From contig MWFE01000067.1 of NCBI GenBank assembly GCA_002071445.1, positions 61,691 to 125,690 on the forward strand: a stretch of 64,000 nucleotides of DNA. The letters run 5' to 3'. The stretch comes from Bacteroidetes bacterium ADurb.Bin008. GTDB lineage: Bacteria > Bacteroidota > Bacteroidia > Bacteroidales > Tenuifilaceae. Shown piece by piece: positions 25,712 through 34,387 of the stretch (positions are counted from its first letter, which is position 1; every line of letters starts with the position of its first letter). The position numbers and the translations under genes are program-made. Under the pieces are notes generated by a model, which worked only from the letters and a program-made list of their open reading frames with translations, did not search any database and had not been told where the DNA came from.

Positions 25712-28050
25712 CCTGTTTGCCCCCTCGCCTTCCTTTGCATAAGCAACACGATGGGTAAACACGCCATGTATAGCGCTGCCCCGGAGGCAAAGGCAATGCT
25801 GAACCCAAACTCCACGGCAAGGATTGTTGCCACAGGTGCAGCCAATACCGAGAAAAAACCGTTCACCCCCCAAGCAACGGGAATTTGATTGGTTGCGAAT
25901 GTATGCAGGTATCGCATCCCCAACGGGAATAGCATACCCATTAGCAGCGCCAATGGTGCGATTAGCAAAACCAAAGTTACTACTCTGGTATAAATGGGCA
26001 ATCCCACGATATACAAGTTTATCCTATCGCCCAACGGAATCAATACGGAGGTTAGCAGTGCAATACCCAGAATGGCAAGCAACATTCCCCTCCTAATGTA
26101 TATAAACGACGACAGGTAACTTCCCACAGCCGAAAAGCAGAGCATGGTGCTAATAATAACAGCACTCGACATAATGGGGTTGCCAACAACCAGTATGGTA
26201 CGTTGAATCAAGGATATTTCCACCAGCATAAAACCAAGCCCAAGGCATGCAAAGTAAAACCAAACAGGCGCGTTAAAACTACGGTTGGCAACAGAAATAA
26301 GCATGGGAAAAGCAATGGCTATAAGGGCGAGCAAGAGGCAAACTGCCAGGCTAACCCATACAATGAAGTAGCCCAACTCAAGGAACGGGACCCCGTCGGC
26401 ACCCATCCAGGATAGATAGCTTCTGAATTTACCCATCCTAAGAAACTTGGAAAAGAAAGGGCTATTGTCGGTTGGCGGTTCGAGGCTGAAAGGGTAATCG
26501 ACTACCCCCTTGGAGGGATCATCGCAAATCATTTGGTTTGCAAGGTGCTGAAAGGTTGAGTCGGGCATCATATTCAGCTCCTCTAAAGGAGCCGGAATTA
26601 CCATATCGAAGCCATTTTCCAGGGCAAAGTTAAAGGCCATATCCCTTTCCGTATTTTCAAACACATTTCGTTTCAGCAAAACCAGCAGGGTATTCCAATT
26701 GCGCATGGCTAACATATACTCGGAGGGTTTTAGTCCCAAATCCCTTGCAGATTCAGCCACCAAGGAGATAAGTTTGAGAGAATTTCTGGGTGGATTATCC
26801 ATAAAGGTTGAGAATACCAATAATCCCTCAGGGGTAAGCAGATGGTAGGCCTTGACAAGAGATTCGGTTGTAAACAGGTATTCCTCTTTCAGAGCCGATA
26901 GTCCGGCACCACCGAAACTCCCCACCGAAGGGAATACAATGGCATGCCATAGCCGTTGTTCGTTGATTAAATACTCACGTGGATAGGCCGTGACAACGCT
27001 TACCCGTTCGTCAAACCAAGGGTATGCAGCCAATCTGTCGGCAACAGGCCTAAGAGGTTCCACTATCGTAATCTCTTCACTCCCTAAAAGCCCGGCCTGT
27101 GTGGTAAGAAAAGTGGAATTGGGCTGAAGCATCAACACCTCCGGGGAGTGAAACAGCCAGTACGGGAATGAAAACAGGTTTTGATGGTAGAAAGCTGTAT
27201 CGGCAAGCGCTTTTTCGAAAGCAGCATAATCCTGTGCATTTAAAAATGCCATATCCACAAGGGGTACCCTGCCAAAGTAGGACAGGCTCAAACCACTTGC
27301 CTGCCGCAAACTGCCGGATGATACCATTTCGAATGTCCCCTGAGGAGTTGAAGCAGTATGGATAACACGCGAATCGGGAATCAGCAGGGTTTTACTAAGG
27401 GGCTTAAATTCGGATTTGAAAGGCACTTTAGGTTGAAAAAAGAGCAGTAAACAGCCCGCTAACCCCACCGTGGTTATCGCAAGTTTCATCTTCGATGATT
27501 TGGCGAGGAAAAATCCGGCTACAATGGCCATTAACCCAAAAGATGAGGCTAAATTGGCTACAGACAGGTAGCGCGATAGCGCTATAATCAACACTCCCCC
27601 CACTGCCGAACCGGCTAAATTCCATGCGTATAGTATAGGAATGCTATTGCTGCGGATTATGAAGAAAAGGCCCAATACCATTGCCCCCGAAAGGAATGGT
27701 AAAAACAGGATAAAACAGGTTAACAGCAGTTTGGCTGCTTCAAACTTCGACGTAAAAACCAGAAGCGTATCGAAGCGAATACCCGGTATGCCAATCAGCA
27801 ATGGAGAGGACAACATCAGCAATCCGGTAATTACCGGCAAGCGGGATATAAGTTTGGAGGCATACTTCTGCCCCAGTTTTGGCCAAACCGCCAGAATCAC
27901 CCCGGATGATCCAAATCCCAACATGGCAACCGATACGGCAAGATATGCAAAATGATACCATTGGCCATAGGATATAAGGTTAATAATGGCCAACTGAAAC
28001 CCTATGATAGCTACAGAGAGCAGGAATATGGAGGCGTTTTCCCTATTCAT
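25708..28050 (-). CDS. polytopic membrane protein with degenerate spermidine-synthase-like domain
   Basis: A 780-residue protein with about seven membrane segments at the N-terminus (5-225), a soluble middle domain (about 230-545) and about seven more segments (565-770). The middle resembles spermidine synthase/SAM-methyltransferase folds as in the MFS-spermidine synthase fusions of other bacteria: the strand and acidic end EEITIVEPLRPVADRL and the late LTPEGLLVFST are recognisable. The glycine-rich cofactor loop is replaced by VLMLQPNSTFLTTQAGLL, lacking GGGDG, so catalysis is doubtful. Its start overlaps the stop of the exported Pcm gene by four bases (ATGA), so they are translated together. 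Function unknown. Confidence 0.75.
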   Translation of the reverse strand: MNRENASIFLLSVAIIGFQLAIINLISYGQWYHFAYLAVSVAMLGFGSSGVILAVWPKLGQKYASKLISRLPVITGLLMLSSPLLIGIPGIRFDTLLVFTSKFEAAKLLLTCFILFLPFLSGAMVLGLFFIIRSNSIPILYAWNLAGSAVGGVLIIALSRYLSVANLASSFGLMAIVAGFFLAKSSKMKLAITTVGLAGCLLLFFQPKVPFKSEFKPLSKTLLIPDSRVIHTASTPQGTFEMVSSGSLRQASGLSLSYFGRVPLVDMAFLNAQDYAAFEKALADTAFYHQNLFSFPYWLFHSPEVLMLQPNSTFLTTQAGLLGSEEITIVEPLRPVADRLAAYPWFDERVSVVTAYPREYLINEQRLWHAIVFPSVGSFGGAGLSALKEEYLFTTESLVKAYHLLTPEGLLVFSTFMDNPPRNSLKLISLVAESARDLGLKPSEYMLAMRNWNTLLVLLKRNVFENTERDMAFNFALENGFDMVIPAPLEELNMMPDSTFQHLANQMICDDPSKGVVDYPFSLEPPTDNSPFFSKFLRMGKFRSYLSWMGADGVPFLELGYFIVWVSLAVCLLLALIAIAFPMLISVANRSFNAPVWFYFACLGLGFMLVEISLIQRTILVVGNPIMSSAVIISTMLCFSAVGSYLSSFIYIRRGMLLAILGIALLTSVLIPLGDRINLYIVGLPIYTRVVTLVLLIAPLALLMGMLFPLGMRYLHTFATNQIPVAWGVNGFFSVLAAPVATILAVEFGFSIAFASGAALYMACLPIVLLMQRKARGQTG

Positions 28051-28748
28051 TCTTCCGCCCTGGTGAATGGCACAAAACGTACCGGAATTAAACTCCTTGT
28101 TTTAACCTTTCCCCCCTTTTTCTCCACCAGCATCAGCTGTTGCACAAGGAATGGCGACCCTACGGGAATAATCATTCTCCCACCCTCCTTCAACTGCTCA
28201 ATCAGCGGGGGTGGAATATGGTCGGCTGCCGCAGTTACCACAATGATATCGAAAGGCCCCTTTTCAGGCCATCCATGATATCCGTCGGCTATTCTCGTGG
28301 TTACATTGCTGTAATCCAATTTTCTCAGTGTTTTTTCTGCAGAACTCCCCAGCTGAGGCACTATTTCAATGGTATAAACATGTTTCACTATCTCGGCAAG
28401 CACTGCTGCCTGATAACCTGAACCTGTGCCTATTTCAAGCGCAATCATCTCAGGCGAGGGCTTCATCAGTTCGGTCATATATGCAACTATATAGGGTTGC
28501 GATATGGTTTGCCCATAGCCAATGGGTAGCGGCCTGTCTTCGTATGCGCTATTCCTGTAACTGTTTGGCACGAACAGATGGCGCGGAACTGTTTCCATTG
28601 CCTTTATGGTTGCCCTATGGACAACTCCTCGCTGTGTAATTTGCGTTAGAACCATATTCATACGCCGCGAAACGTACTCGTCGGAGGCCTGGGCAAGAGC
28701 CAATTTCACAGGGATCATCAGCATGAATGGGAGCAACAGTCGCCGCAT
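28047..28748 (-). CDS. pcm: exported protein-L-isoaspartate O-methyltransferase
   Basis: Methylates isoaspartyl residues in aged proteins, using S-adenosylmethionine, as the first step of their repair. A 233-residue protein from the ATG at 28748 (an in-frame GTG at 28772 adds eight residues). A clear signal peptide (LLLPFMLMIPVKLALA) precedes the enzyme, which is fully conserved: PIGYGQTISQPYIVAYMTE from about 75 and motif I ALEIGTGSGYQAAVLAE from 103. Export of an intact SAM-dependent enzyme raises the question of its cofactor supply. It is translationally coupled to the membrane protein downstream. Confidence 0.92.
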   Translation of the reverse strand: MRRLLLPFMLMIPVKLALAQASDEYVSRRMNMVLTQITQRGVVHRATIKAMETVPRHLFVPNSYRNSAYEDRPLPIGYGQTISQPYIVAYMTELMKPSPEMIALEIGTGSGYQAAVLAEIVKHVYTIEIVPQLGSSAEKTLRKLDYSNVTTRIADGYHGWPEKGPFDIIVVTAAADHIPPPLIEQLKEGGRMIIPVGSPFLVQQLMLVEKKGGKVKTRSLIPVRFVPFTRAEE

Positions 28749-28980
28749 TGAAACACTTTTTGTTAATGGCACAATTTACAATTTTTTAAGGGCAATTTCA
28801 ATACCCGGCTCAGAAGAACTCTTTCAATCTGTCCGGAAAACCAAATCTACTTTAAAAGTGTTATCTATTCATCAACGGGAAATTCGATAAGCAACCCTAC
28901 AGCCGCAATACCGCTTTGAAATGGTGATATTTCGTACTGTTCATACGCTTCGTTTACTTAAAAATTTGACAAAAATGGTG

Positions 28981-28988
28981 TAACTTTG
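28981..28988 (+). promoter_or_regulatory. -7 element TAACTTTG upstream of the lytic transglycosylase
   Basis: TAACTTTG fits TAnnTTTG, 28 bases before the ATG. A TTTG is present at 28965-28968 but the spacer (12 bases) is too short, so the -33 element is unclear. Confidence 0.45.
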
Positions 28989-29016
28989 CAGCTTCAAAAA
29001 ATGGATGGTATAATCT

Positions 29017-29970
29017 ATGAACAAGAAAAATATACTTCATATTGCAATTGTTTTAACCGGCGCAGCACTGCTGGCAACCGTCATTTTAATCCCCCGCCTG
29101 GCCGACTGCTCCGGAGCCAATGGTAAGTATTACCCCAACGATACCATCCTTTTCCTTAACCCTACCTATCAGGTACCCATCCCACAGGAAATTACCTTTG
29201 CCGGCGAGCCTGTACCCCTCCACCTGTTCGACGTGCGCGAAAGCCTCGATCGCGAGCTGCAGGTCAATACGTATTGGCATTCACAAACGGTACTTCTACT
29301 AAAGCGGGGTAACCGCTACTTCCCTATTATCGAGCCCATTCTGAAAGAAAAGGGCATCCCCGATGACTTTAAGTACCTTGCCGTGGCCGAGAGCGCTCTT
29401 ACTCAAGCAGTGTCCCCATCACAAGCCGTTGGGTTTTGGCAAATTCTCGAGCCCACCGGAAAGGAGTTGGGACTGGAAATAAACAACGAAGTGGATGAGC
29501 GTTACCACATTGAAAAGTCAACCTATGCCGCCTGTGATTACCTGCTGAAAAGCTATAAGCATTATGGCAACTGGACAATGACTGCTGCATCGTACAACTT
29601 TGGACGCAACGGGATTAACAGGCAGATAGAACACCAAAACAATAGCAATTACTACGACATGGTGCTTGGCGAGGAAACCGGCCGTTATGTTTTCCGCTGT
29701 ATTGCCCTGAAAGTAATCTTTGAAAACCCTAAGCAGTACGGTTTCTTTTTTGAACCGAAGGATTTATACCCGCCACTCAGGTATTACACGGTGGAAGTCG
29801 ATTCCACAATAAGCAGTATTGCCTCTTTTGCCGAGAAGTACAATACCAGCTACAAAATGATTAAGCAGCTGAATCCCTGGTTGCGGGAGAATTATTTAAC
29901 CAATAAGAAAAAAAAGGTTTACACCATCAAAATCCCTATGGAAGGCTTTAGGGAAAGTGCATACCAATAG
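29017..29970 (+). CDS. membrane-bound lytic transglycosylase (SLT, MltD-like) with LysM
   Basis: Cleaves the MurNAc-GlcNAc bond of peptidoglycan with formation of 1,6-anhydroMurNAc. A 317-residue protein with an N-terminal export signal or anchor (about 7-27). The SLT domain (about 105-220) has the catalytic Glu in LAVAESALTQAVSPSQAVGF and the later AASYNFGRNGINRQ, as in GH23 MltD-type enzymes. A single LysM-like unit lies near the C-terminus (VDSTISSIASFAEKYNTSYK). The region after Cys31 is not a standard lipobox. It stands alone between divergent pcm and uvrA. Confidence 0.9.
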   Translation: MNKKNILHIAIVLTGAALLATVILIPRLADCSGANGKYYPNDTILFLNPTYQVPIPQEITFAGEPVPLHLFDVRESLDRELQVNTYWHSQTVLLLKRGNRYFPIIEPILKEKGIPDDFKYLAVAESALTQAVSPSQAVGFWQILEPTGKELGLEINNEVDERYHIEKSTYAACDYLLKSYKHYGNWTMTAASYNFGRNGINRQIEHQNNSNYYDMVLGEETGRYVFRCIALKVIFENPKQYGFFFEPKDLYPPLRYYTVEVDSTISSIASFAEKYNTSYKMIKQLNPWLRENYLTNKKKKVYTIKIPMEGFRESAYQ

Positions 29971-29975
29971 GAACA

Positions 29976-29993
29976 TACCAAATTGCTTTGGTA
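29976..29993. other. perfect hairpin between the transglycosylase and uvrA
   Basis: TACCAAA, loop TTGC, TTTGGTA. Seven perfect pairs, six bases after the transglycosylase stop and about 50 before uvrA. No T run follows, so it is either a weak terminator or an operator. Confidence 0.45.
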
Positions 29994-30043
29994 CAAATCA
30001 TAATAAAGGACAACCAAGGCGCTAATTAAACGTTTTTTTAGCC

Positions 30044-32887
30044 ATGGAACCACAAAAGGGCGAAGCAGGCGAGGTCATAGTTCAGGGAGCCAGGGTTCAC
30101 AACCTGAAAAACATAGACGTGACCATTCCTCGCAACAAGCTTACCGTGATAACGGGATTGAGCGGGAGCGGTAAAAGTTCCTTGGCTTTTGATACCATCT
30201 ACACCGAGGGTCAGCGCAGGTATATCGAGACTTTTTCTGCCTATGCAAGGCAATTCATGGGGAATATGGAGCGACCCGATGTGGACAAAATCACCGGGTT
30301 GAGCCCTGTGATCTCCATTGAGCAGAAATCGACCAACCGCAATCCACGCTCCACCGTTGGAACCATTACAGAAATTTACGACTTTCTACGATTGCTTTAC
30401 GCCCGCGCTTCAATTGCCTATTCGTACAACACCGGTGAAGAAATGGTGAGGTACACCGAAGAGCAGATAGTGAGGCTGATTGAGAACGATTTTCTCAATA
30501 AGAAAACGGCCATCCTTTCTCCCATAGTAAGAGGAAGGAAAGGGCATTACCGCGAGCTGTTCGAACAGTTGCAACGCAAGGGATTCCTTTACGTCAGGAT
30601 AAATGGTGAGATAACGGAGATACGCCCCGGTATGAAGCTCGACCGTTACAAAATTCATCATATTGAACTTCTTATTGATAAGCTGCCAGTGTCAAACGAA
30701 GATAGCAAACGGTTGGCATCATCGGTGGCAACAGCCATGAACCACGGCAAAGGCACCATCATGGTGCTTGATATGGAAAGTCAAAGCATAAGGTACTACA
30801 GTCGCAATTTAATGTGCCCAACCACTGGCATCTCGTATGATGAACCTGCTCCTCACTCCTTCTCGTTCAATTCGCCCCGTGGAGCATGTCCCCGTTGCAA
30901 CGGTTTGGGTACGGTGGCCGAGGCCGACATTAAAAGGGTAATTCCCGACCCCAAGTTGAGCATCAAAAAGGGTGGCATTCAGCCACTGGGGCCCTATAAA
31001 AGCAGCCTGATTTTCTGGCAATTGGATGCCATTGCTCAAAAATACGGCTTCGATCTGAACGATCCCATCGAGAGCATTCCCGAAGATGCGCTTAACGTTA
31101 TTCTCTACGGTTCGGAAGAACAATTCACCCTTAAACATCAATCGCTTGGCGTAAAATCGAACTATTTTCTGAGTTTTGAAGGCATTATCAGCTACATACA
31201 GAATATCCATAACGAAGATCTTAATGGTCATGGGCCAAAATGGGCTCAGCAGTTTATACAGTACGCTGTTTGTCCGGTTTGCCACGGTACCCGGTTGAAA
31301 GATGAAGTTAAGTGGTTTCGTGTAGATGGGAAGGATATTACCCAGCTCTCGCGTATGGACATTGAAACCCTTACGCAATGGTTTGACAAATTAGAAGATA
31401 GGCTGAATAACAGGCAGAAAGCCATTGCCACAGAGCTACTCAAAGAGATAAGGGAACGTTTAACCTTTTTAATGGATGTGGGATTGGGTTACCTCTCGCT
31501 GGGGCGTGGAGCGGCATCGCTTTCCGGTGGCGAAAGTCAGCGCATCAGGTTAGCTACCCAAATCGGATCGAAACTGGTCAATGTGCTCTACATTCTCGAT
31601 GAGCCCAGCATAGGCTTGCATCAGCGCGACAATATCCGGCTAATTGACTCTCTTCGTCAACTTAGGGATAGCGGGAACTCGGTCATCGTTGTGGAACACG
31701 ACGAGGAGATGATCCTGTCGGCCGACCATGTGGTAGATATGGGCCCAAAGGCCGGAAGGCATGGAGGACAAATTGTGGCCACCGGTACTCCGAAGGAAAT
31801 TGCAAAGTCCAATTCTCTCACTGCTTGCTATATCAGCCATAAGAAGAGAATACCCATACCCAAAAGCAGAAGGGAAAGAAACGGGAAAAGCTTGGTGCTG
31901 ATTGGCGCAAAGGGCAACAATCTGAAAGATATTACGGTTGAATTTCCCCTGGGGCTTTTTATTTGCGTAACAGGGGTATCGGGAAGCGGCAAATCCACCC
32001 TTGTTAATGAAACCCTACGCCCGTTGCTAAGCAAGGCCTTGTACCGCTCTTTCGACGAACCGCTTGAGTACAAGAGCATTCACGGGCTTGAGCATATCGA
32101 TAAGGTGGTCGAGGTGAATCAGGCACCCATTGGGAGGACGCCACGTTCGAATCCTGCAACCTATACGGGAGTTTTCACCGATATTCGTAAGCTTTTTGAG
32201 CTTACCCCTGAGGCAAAAATCAGAGGCTACAAAGCGGGACGCTTTTCGTTCAATGTCAAAGGAGGACGATGCGAAACATGCAAGGGCGCGGGTGTTCAGA
32301 CCATTGAGATGAATTTTCTGCCCGACGTGTATGTCACCTGTAAGGACTGCGACGGATTGAGGTACAACCGCGAAACGCTTGAAGTGAAATACAAGGGGAA
32401 GAGCATTAGCGATATATTCAGCATGACCATAAATCAGGCTGTGGAATTTTTTGGCAGCATTCCGCATATACTACAAAAGGTAAAAACCCTGCAGGAGGTT
32501 GGATTAGGCTATCTCACCCTGGGTCAGCCATCAACCACCCTGTCGGGTGGTGAAAGCCAACGCGTTAAACTATCCACTGAACTGTCAAAACGCGATTCGG
32601 GCAGAACCCTTTACATACTGGACGAACCCACAACCGGGCTCCATTTTGAGGATGTACGGGTGCTGCTCGATGTGCTCAACCGCCTGGTTGATAAGGGCAA
32701 TACCGTTATCGTTATTGAGCACAACATGGATGTGGTAAAGGTAGCAGACCATATCATCGATTTAGGTCCTGAAGGGGGCGAAAAAGGCGGCGAAGTGGTA
32801 TGTGCGGGAACTCCGGAAGAGATTATGAAAAAAGGTATTGGCTATACGGCCAAATACCTGAAAAGGCATATTGAGCGGAAAAAGTAA
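30044..32887 (+). CDS. uvrA: excinuclease ABC subunit A
   Basis: Damage-sensing ATPase of nucleotide excision repair, acting as a dimer with UvrB. A 947-residue protein of normal length. Two ABC modules: Walker A GLSGSGKSS at 38-46 and GVSGSGKST near 645; signatures LSGGESQRIRLA and LSGGESQRVKLS; Walker B LYILDEPSIGLH and LYILDEPTTGLH. Zinc modules are GACPRCNGLG and CETCKGAG...CKDCDG. The first zinc region has CPTTG in place of the CPxC of E. coli, so that module keeps only one of the first two cysteines. Converges with the TSP3 barrel gene, 15 bases apart. Confidence 0.97.
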   Translation: MEPQKGEAGEVIVQGARVHNLKNIDVTIPRNKLTVITGLSGSGKSSLAFDTIYTEGQRRYIETFSAYARQFMGNMERPDVDKITGLSPVISIEQKSTNRNPRSTVGTITEIYDFLRLLYARASIAYSYNTGEEMVRYTEEQIVRLIENDFLNKKTAILSPIVRGRKGHYRELFEQLQRKGFLYVRINGEITEIRPGMKLDRYKIHHIELLIDKLPVSNEDSKRLASSVATAMNHGKGTIMVLDMESQSIRYYSRNLMCPTTGISYDEPAPHSFSFNSPRGACPRCNGLGTVAEADIKRVIPDPKLSIKKGGIQPLGPYKSSLIFWQLDAIAQKYGFDLNDPIESIPEDALNVILYGSEEQFTLKHQSLGVKSNYFLSFEGIISYIQNIHNEDLNGHGPKWAQQFIQYAVCPVCHGTRLKDEVKWFRVDGKDITQLSRMDIETLTQWFDKLEDRLNNRQKAIATELLKEIRERLTFLMDVGLGYLSLGRGAASLSGGESQRIRLATQIGSKLVNVLYILDEPSIGLHQRDNIRLIDSLRQLRDSGNSVIVVEHDEEMILSADHVVDMGPKAGRHGGQIVATGTPKEIAKSNSLTACYISHKKRIPIPKSRRERNGKSLVLIGAKGNNLKDITVEFPLGLFICVTGVSGSGKSTLVNETLRPLLSKALYRSFDEPLEYKSIHGLEHIDKVVEVNQAPIGRTPRSNPATYTGVFTDIRKLFELTPEAKIRGYKAGRFSFNVKGGRCETCKGAGVQTIEMNFLPDVYVTCKDCDGLRYNRETLEVKYKGKSISDIFSMTINQAVEFFGSIPHILQKVKTLQEVGLGYLTLGQPSTTLSGGESQRVKLSTELSKRDSGRTLYILDEPTTGLHFEDVRVLLDVLNRLVDKGNTVIVIEHNMDVVKVADHIIDLGPEGGEKGGEVVCAGTPEEIMKKGIGYTAKYLKRHIERKK

Positions 32888-32902
32888 AAAAAGTCTATCG
32901 CG

Positions 32903-34378
32903 CTATTGCGAGAAGAAGAAGTTATTCAGCTCGTAGATCTCCTCAACAGAGAAGTTAAGTGTTCCATCGAAGAATTGTTCCACCGCTTTCAACAGCTCCT
33001 CAAACGAAATATATCCATCGCCATCACTGTCGAAACTTCTGAATTTTTGGGGTATGGTTCCCGGTTCAAAAGTGATGCTTCGGGTCCATATGGGAGCCAC
33101 AGGGAGGACTCTGATCTCTTCCCTACGGACAGCGGTGGGCATGTCAAACATTTGGGCTAACGCATCGGGCGAAAGTTGAACACCCCTTTCGTTCACAATG
33201 GCCCCCTGCGGTGTATTGGGCTCATCATCCATATAATCCAGAATGCCGTCGAAGTCTGAATCGAATGGGCATCCCAGCGAATCGACCTCAACCCCGAGAG
33301 GGGTATCGGGGCACTCGTCAAACCGGTCGAAAACGCCATCGCCATCCTGGTCGGCCATCATCACTTCGTAGTCAAAATAATCCAATTCCATGAACTCCTG
33401 CTCGATCTTGATATACTTGGGATCGGAGAATAGGTCGAAATGGAGTGAGAAGTTCGTAAACAGGAACATATCGTTGTAGCCGTTGGCTGTGAGGCCATAC
33501 CGTTCAGCCACCTTATTGTCATAATTATCCAGGAGATCGGTAAAGGCATAGTTGATTGAAGTAGCCACTCTAAGGTTTACCCTATACGAAAGGTAAAAGT
33601 CGAAGCCTGCCTCCAAAGGAACCATAAAAGCCAACTGGGGATATTTCCCAAGATCGTGATAATCCTCTTTGCTCAGGTCCCTCTCCCAATTGTCGTCAAA
33701 ATTTCGTAACGAAGCAGCCCAATGGTTTGGGTCTGTTTCGGGGAGATTCCGTATGGTTCCGTCGGACCAGAAATGATAGTAATTCTTATCCGCCTCATCG
33801 CCATAATAAATATTCCCTTTAGGGCTAAATGTAAATGAAGAAACCCCCAACGAAAGAAAGGGTTTGAAGCGTTTGGTAAGCCCTAACCAATGCCCGAATC
33901 CATATTCCAGCGACACTCCCCCCAAAAACAGCTCGGTTTTAAAAGACGAATTGTGATAGATAGGATCGCCATCATCATCCACCTTAAGTTTTGACACATC
34001 CTGTTGCATGGCGCGGGAAATGTTAAAGTCGTGCCCTTGCAACGTACCATACATGAAAAAGAAATTTAAACGGTAAAAGTTCTTTTTCCCGACAAATGCT
34101 GAGCCATTCAGCCGATAGCCAAGCGATCCGCTCATGGGATTTGTCCCCGGATTTTTTATATCGCCTAAAAAGTGTAATACGCCTGCCCCAAATGAAATAA
34201 CCGGCTTATATACAGGGTTTTCCACCTCAACTTCCTGAATGAGCATGCTCATGTAGTACTCCTCATCGTCTTCATCCTGAGCAAAAAGAACCAATGGACT
34301 GACGGTAAAGAGCGCAAGAATAAAAAAACCGACAAAAAGTTTACGGCTAATCATTATAAAAGGCAACTGCTTTAGCAT
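32903..34378 (-). CDS. outer-membrane barrel with thrombospondin type 3 repeats and EF-hand
   Basis: A 491-residue exported protein (signal peptide to about 33, ending LVLFAQ; ATG at 34354 is an alternative start). Residues 50-345 have the alternating aromatic strands of an outer-membrane beta-barrel. From about 350 come calcium-type TSP3 repeats, DQDGDGVFDRFDECPDTP and DSDFDGILDYMDDEPNTP, then a complete EF-hand FDSDGDGYISFEELLKAVEQ near 443-462. TSP3 linkers usually join a barrel to a wall-binding or ligand domain. Here the last domain is an EF-hand rather than OmpA. It lies nine bases after the SPOR gene, forming an operon with it. Exact role unknown. Confidence 0.8.
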   Translation of the reverse strand: MLKQLPFIMISRKLFVGFFILALFTVSPLVLFAQDEDDEEYYMSMLIQEVEVENPVYKPVISFGAGVLHFLGDIKNPGTNPMSGSLGYRLNGSAFVGKKNFYRLNFFFMYGTLQGHDFNISRAMQQDVSKLKVDDDGDPIYHNSSFKTELFLGGVSLEYGFGHWLGLTKRFKPFLSLGVSSFTFSPKGNIYYGDEADKNYYHFWSDGTIRNLPETDPNHWAASLRNFDDNWERDLSKEDYHDLGKYPQLAFMVPLEAGFDFYLSYRVNLRVATSINYAFTDLLDNYDNKVAERYGLTANGYNDMFLFTNFSLHFDLFSDPKYIKIEQEFMELDYFDYEVMMADQDGDGVFDRFDECPDTPLGVEVDSLGCPFDSDFDGILDYMDDEPNTPQGAIVNERGVQLSPDALAQMFDMPTAVRREEIRVLPVAPIWTRSITFEPGTIPQKFRSFDSDGDGYISFEELLKAVEQFFDGTLNFSVEEIYELNNFFFSQ

Positions 34379-34387
34379 GGCATAGAG

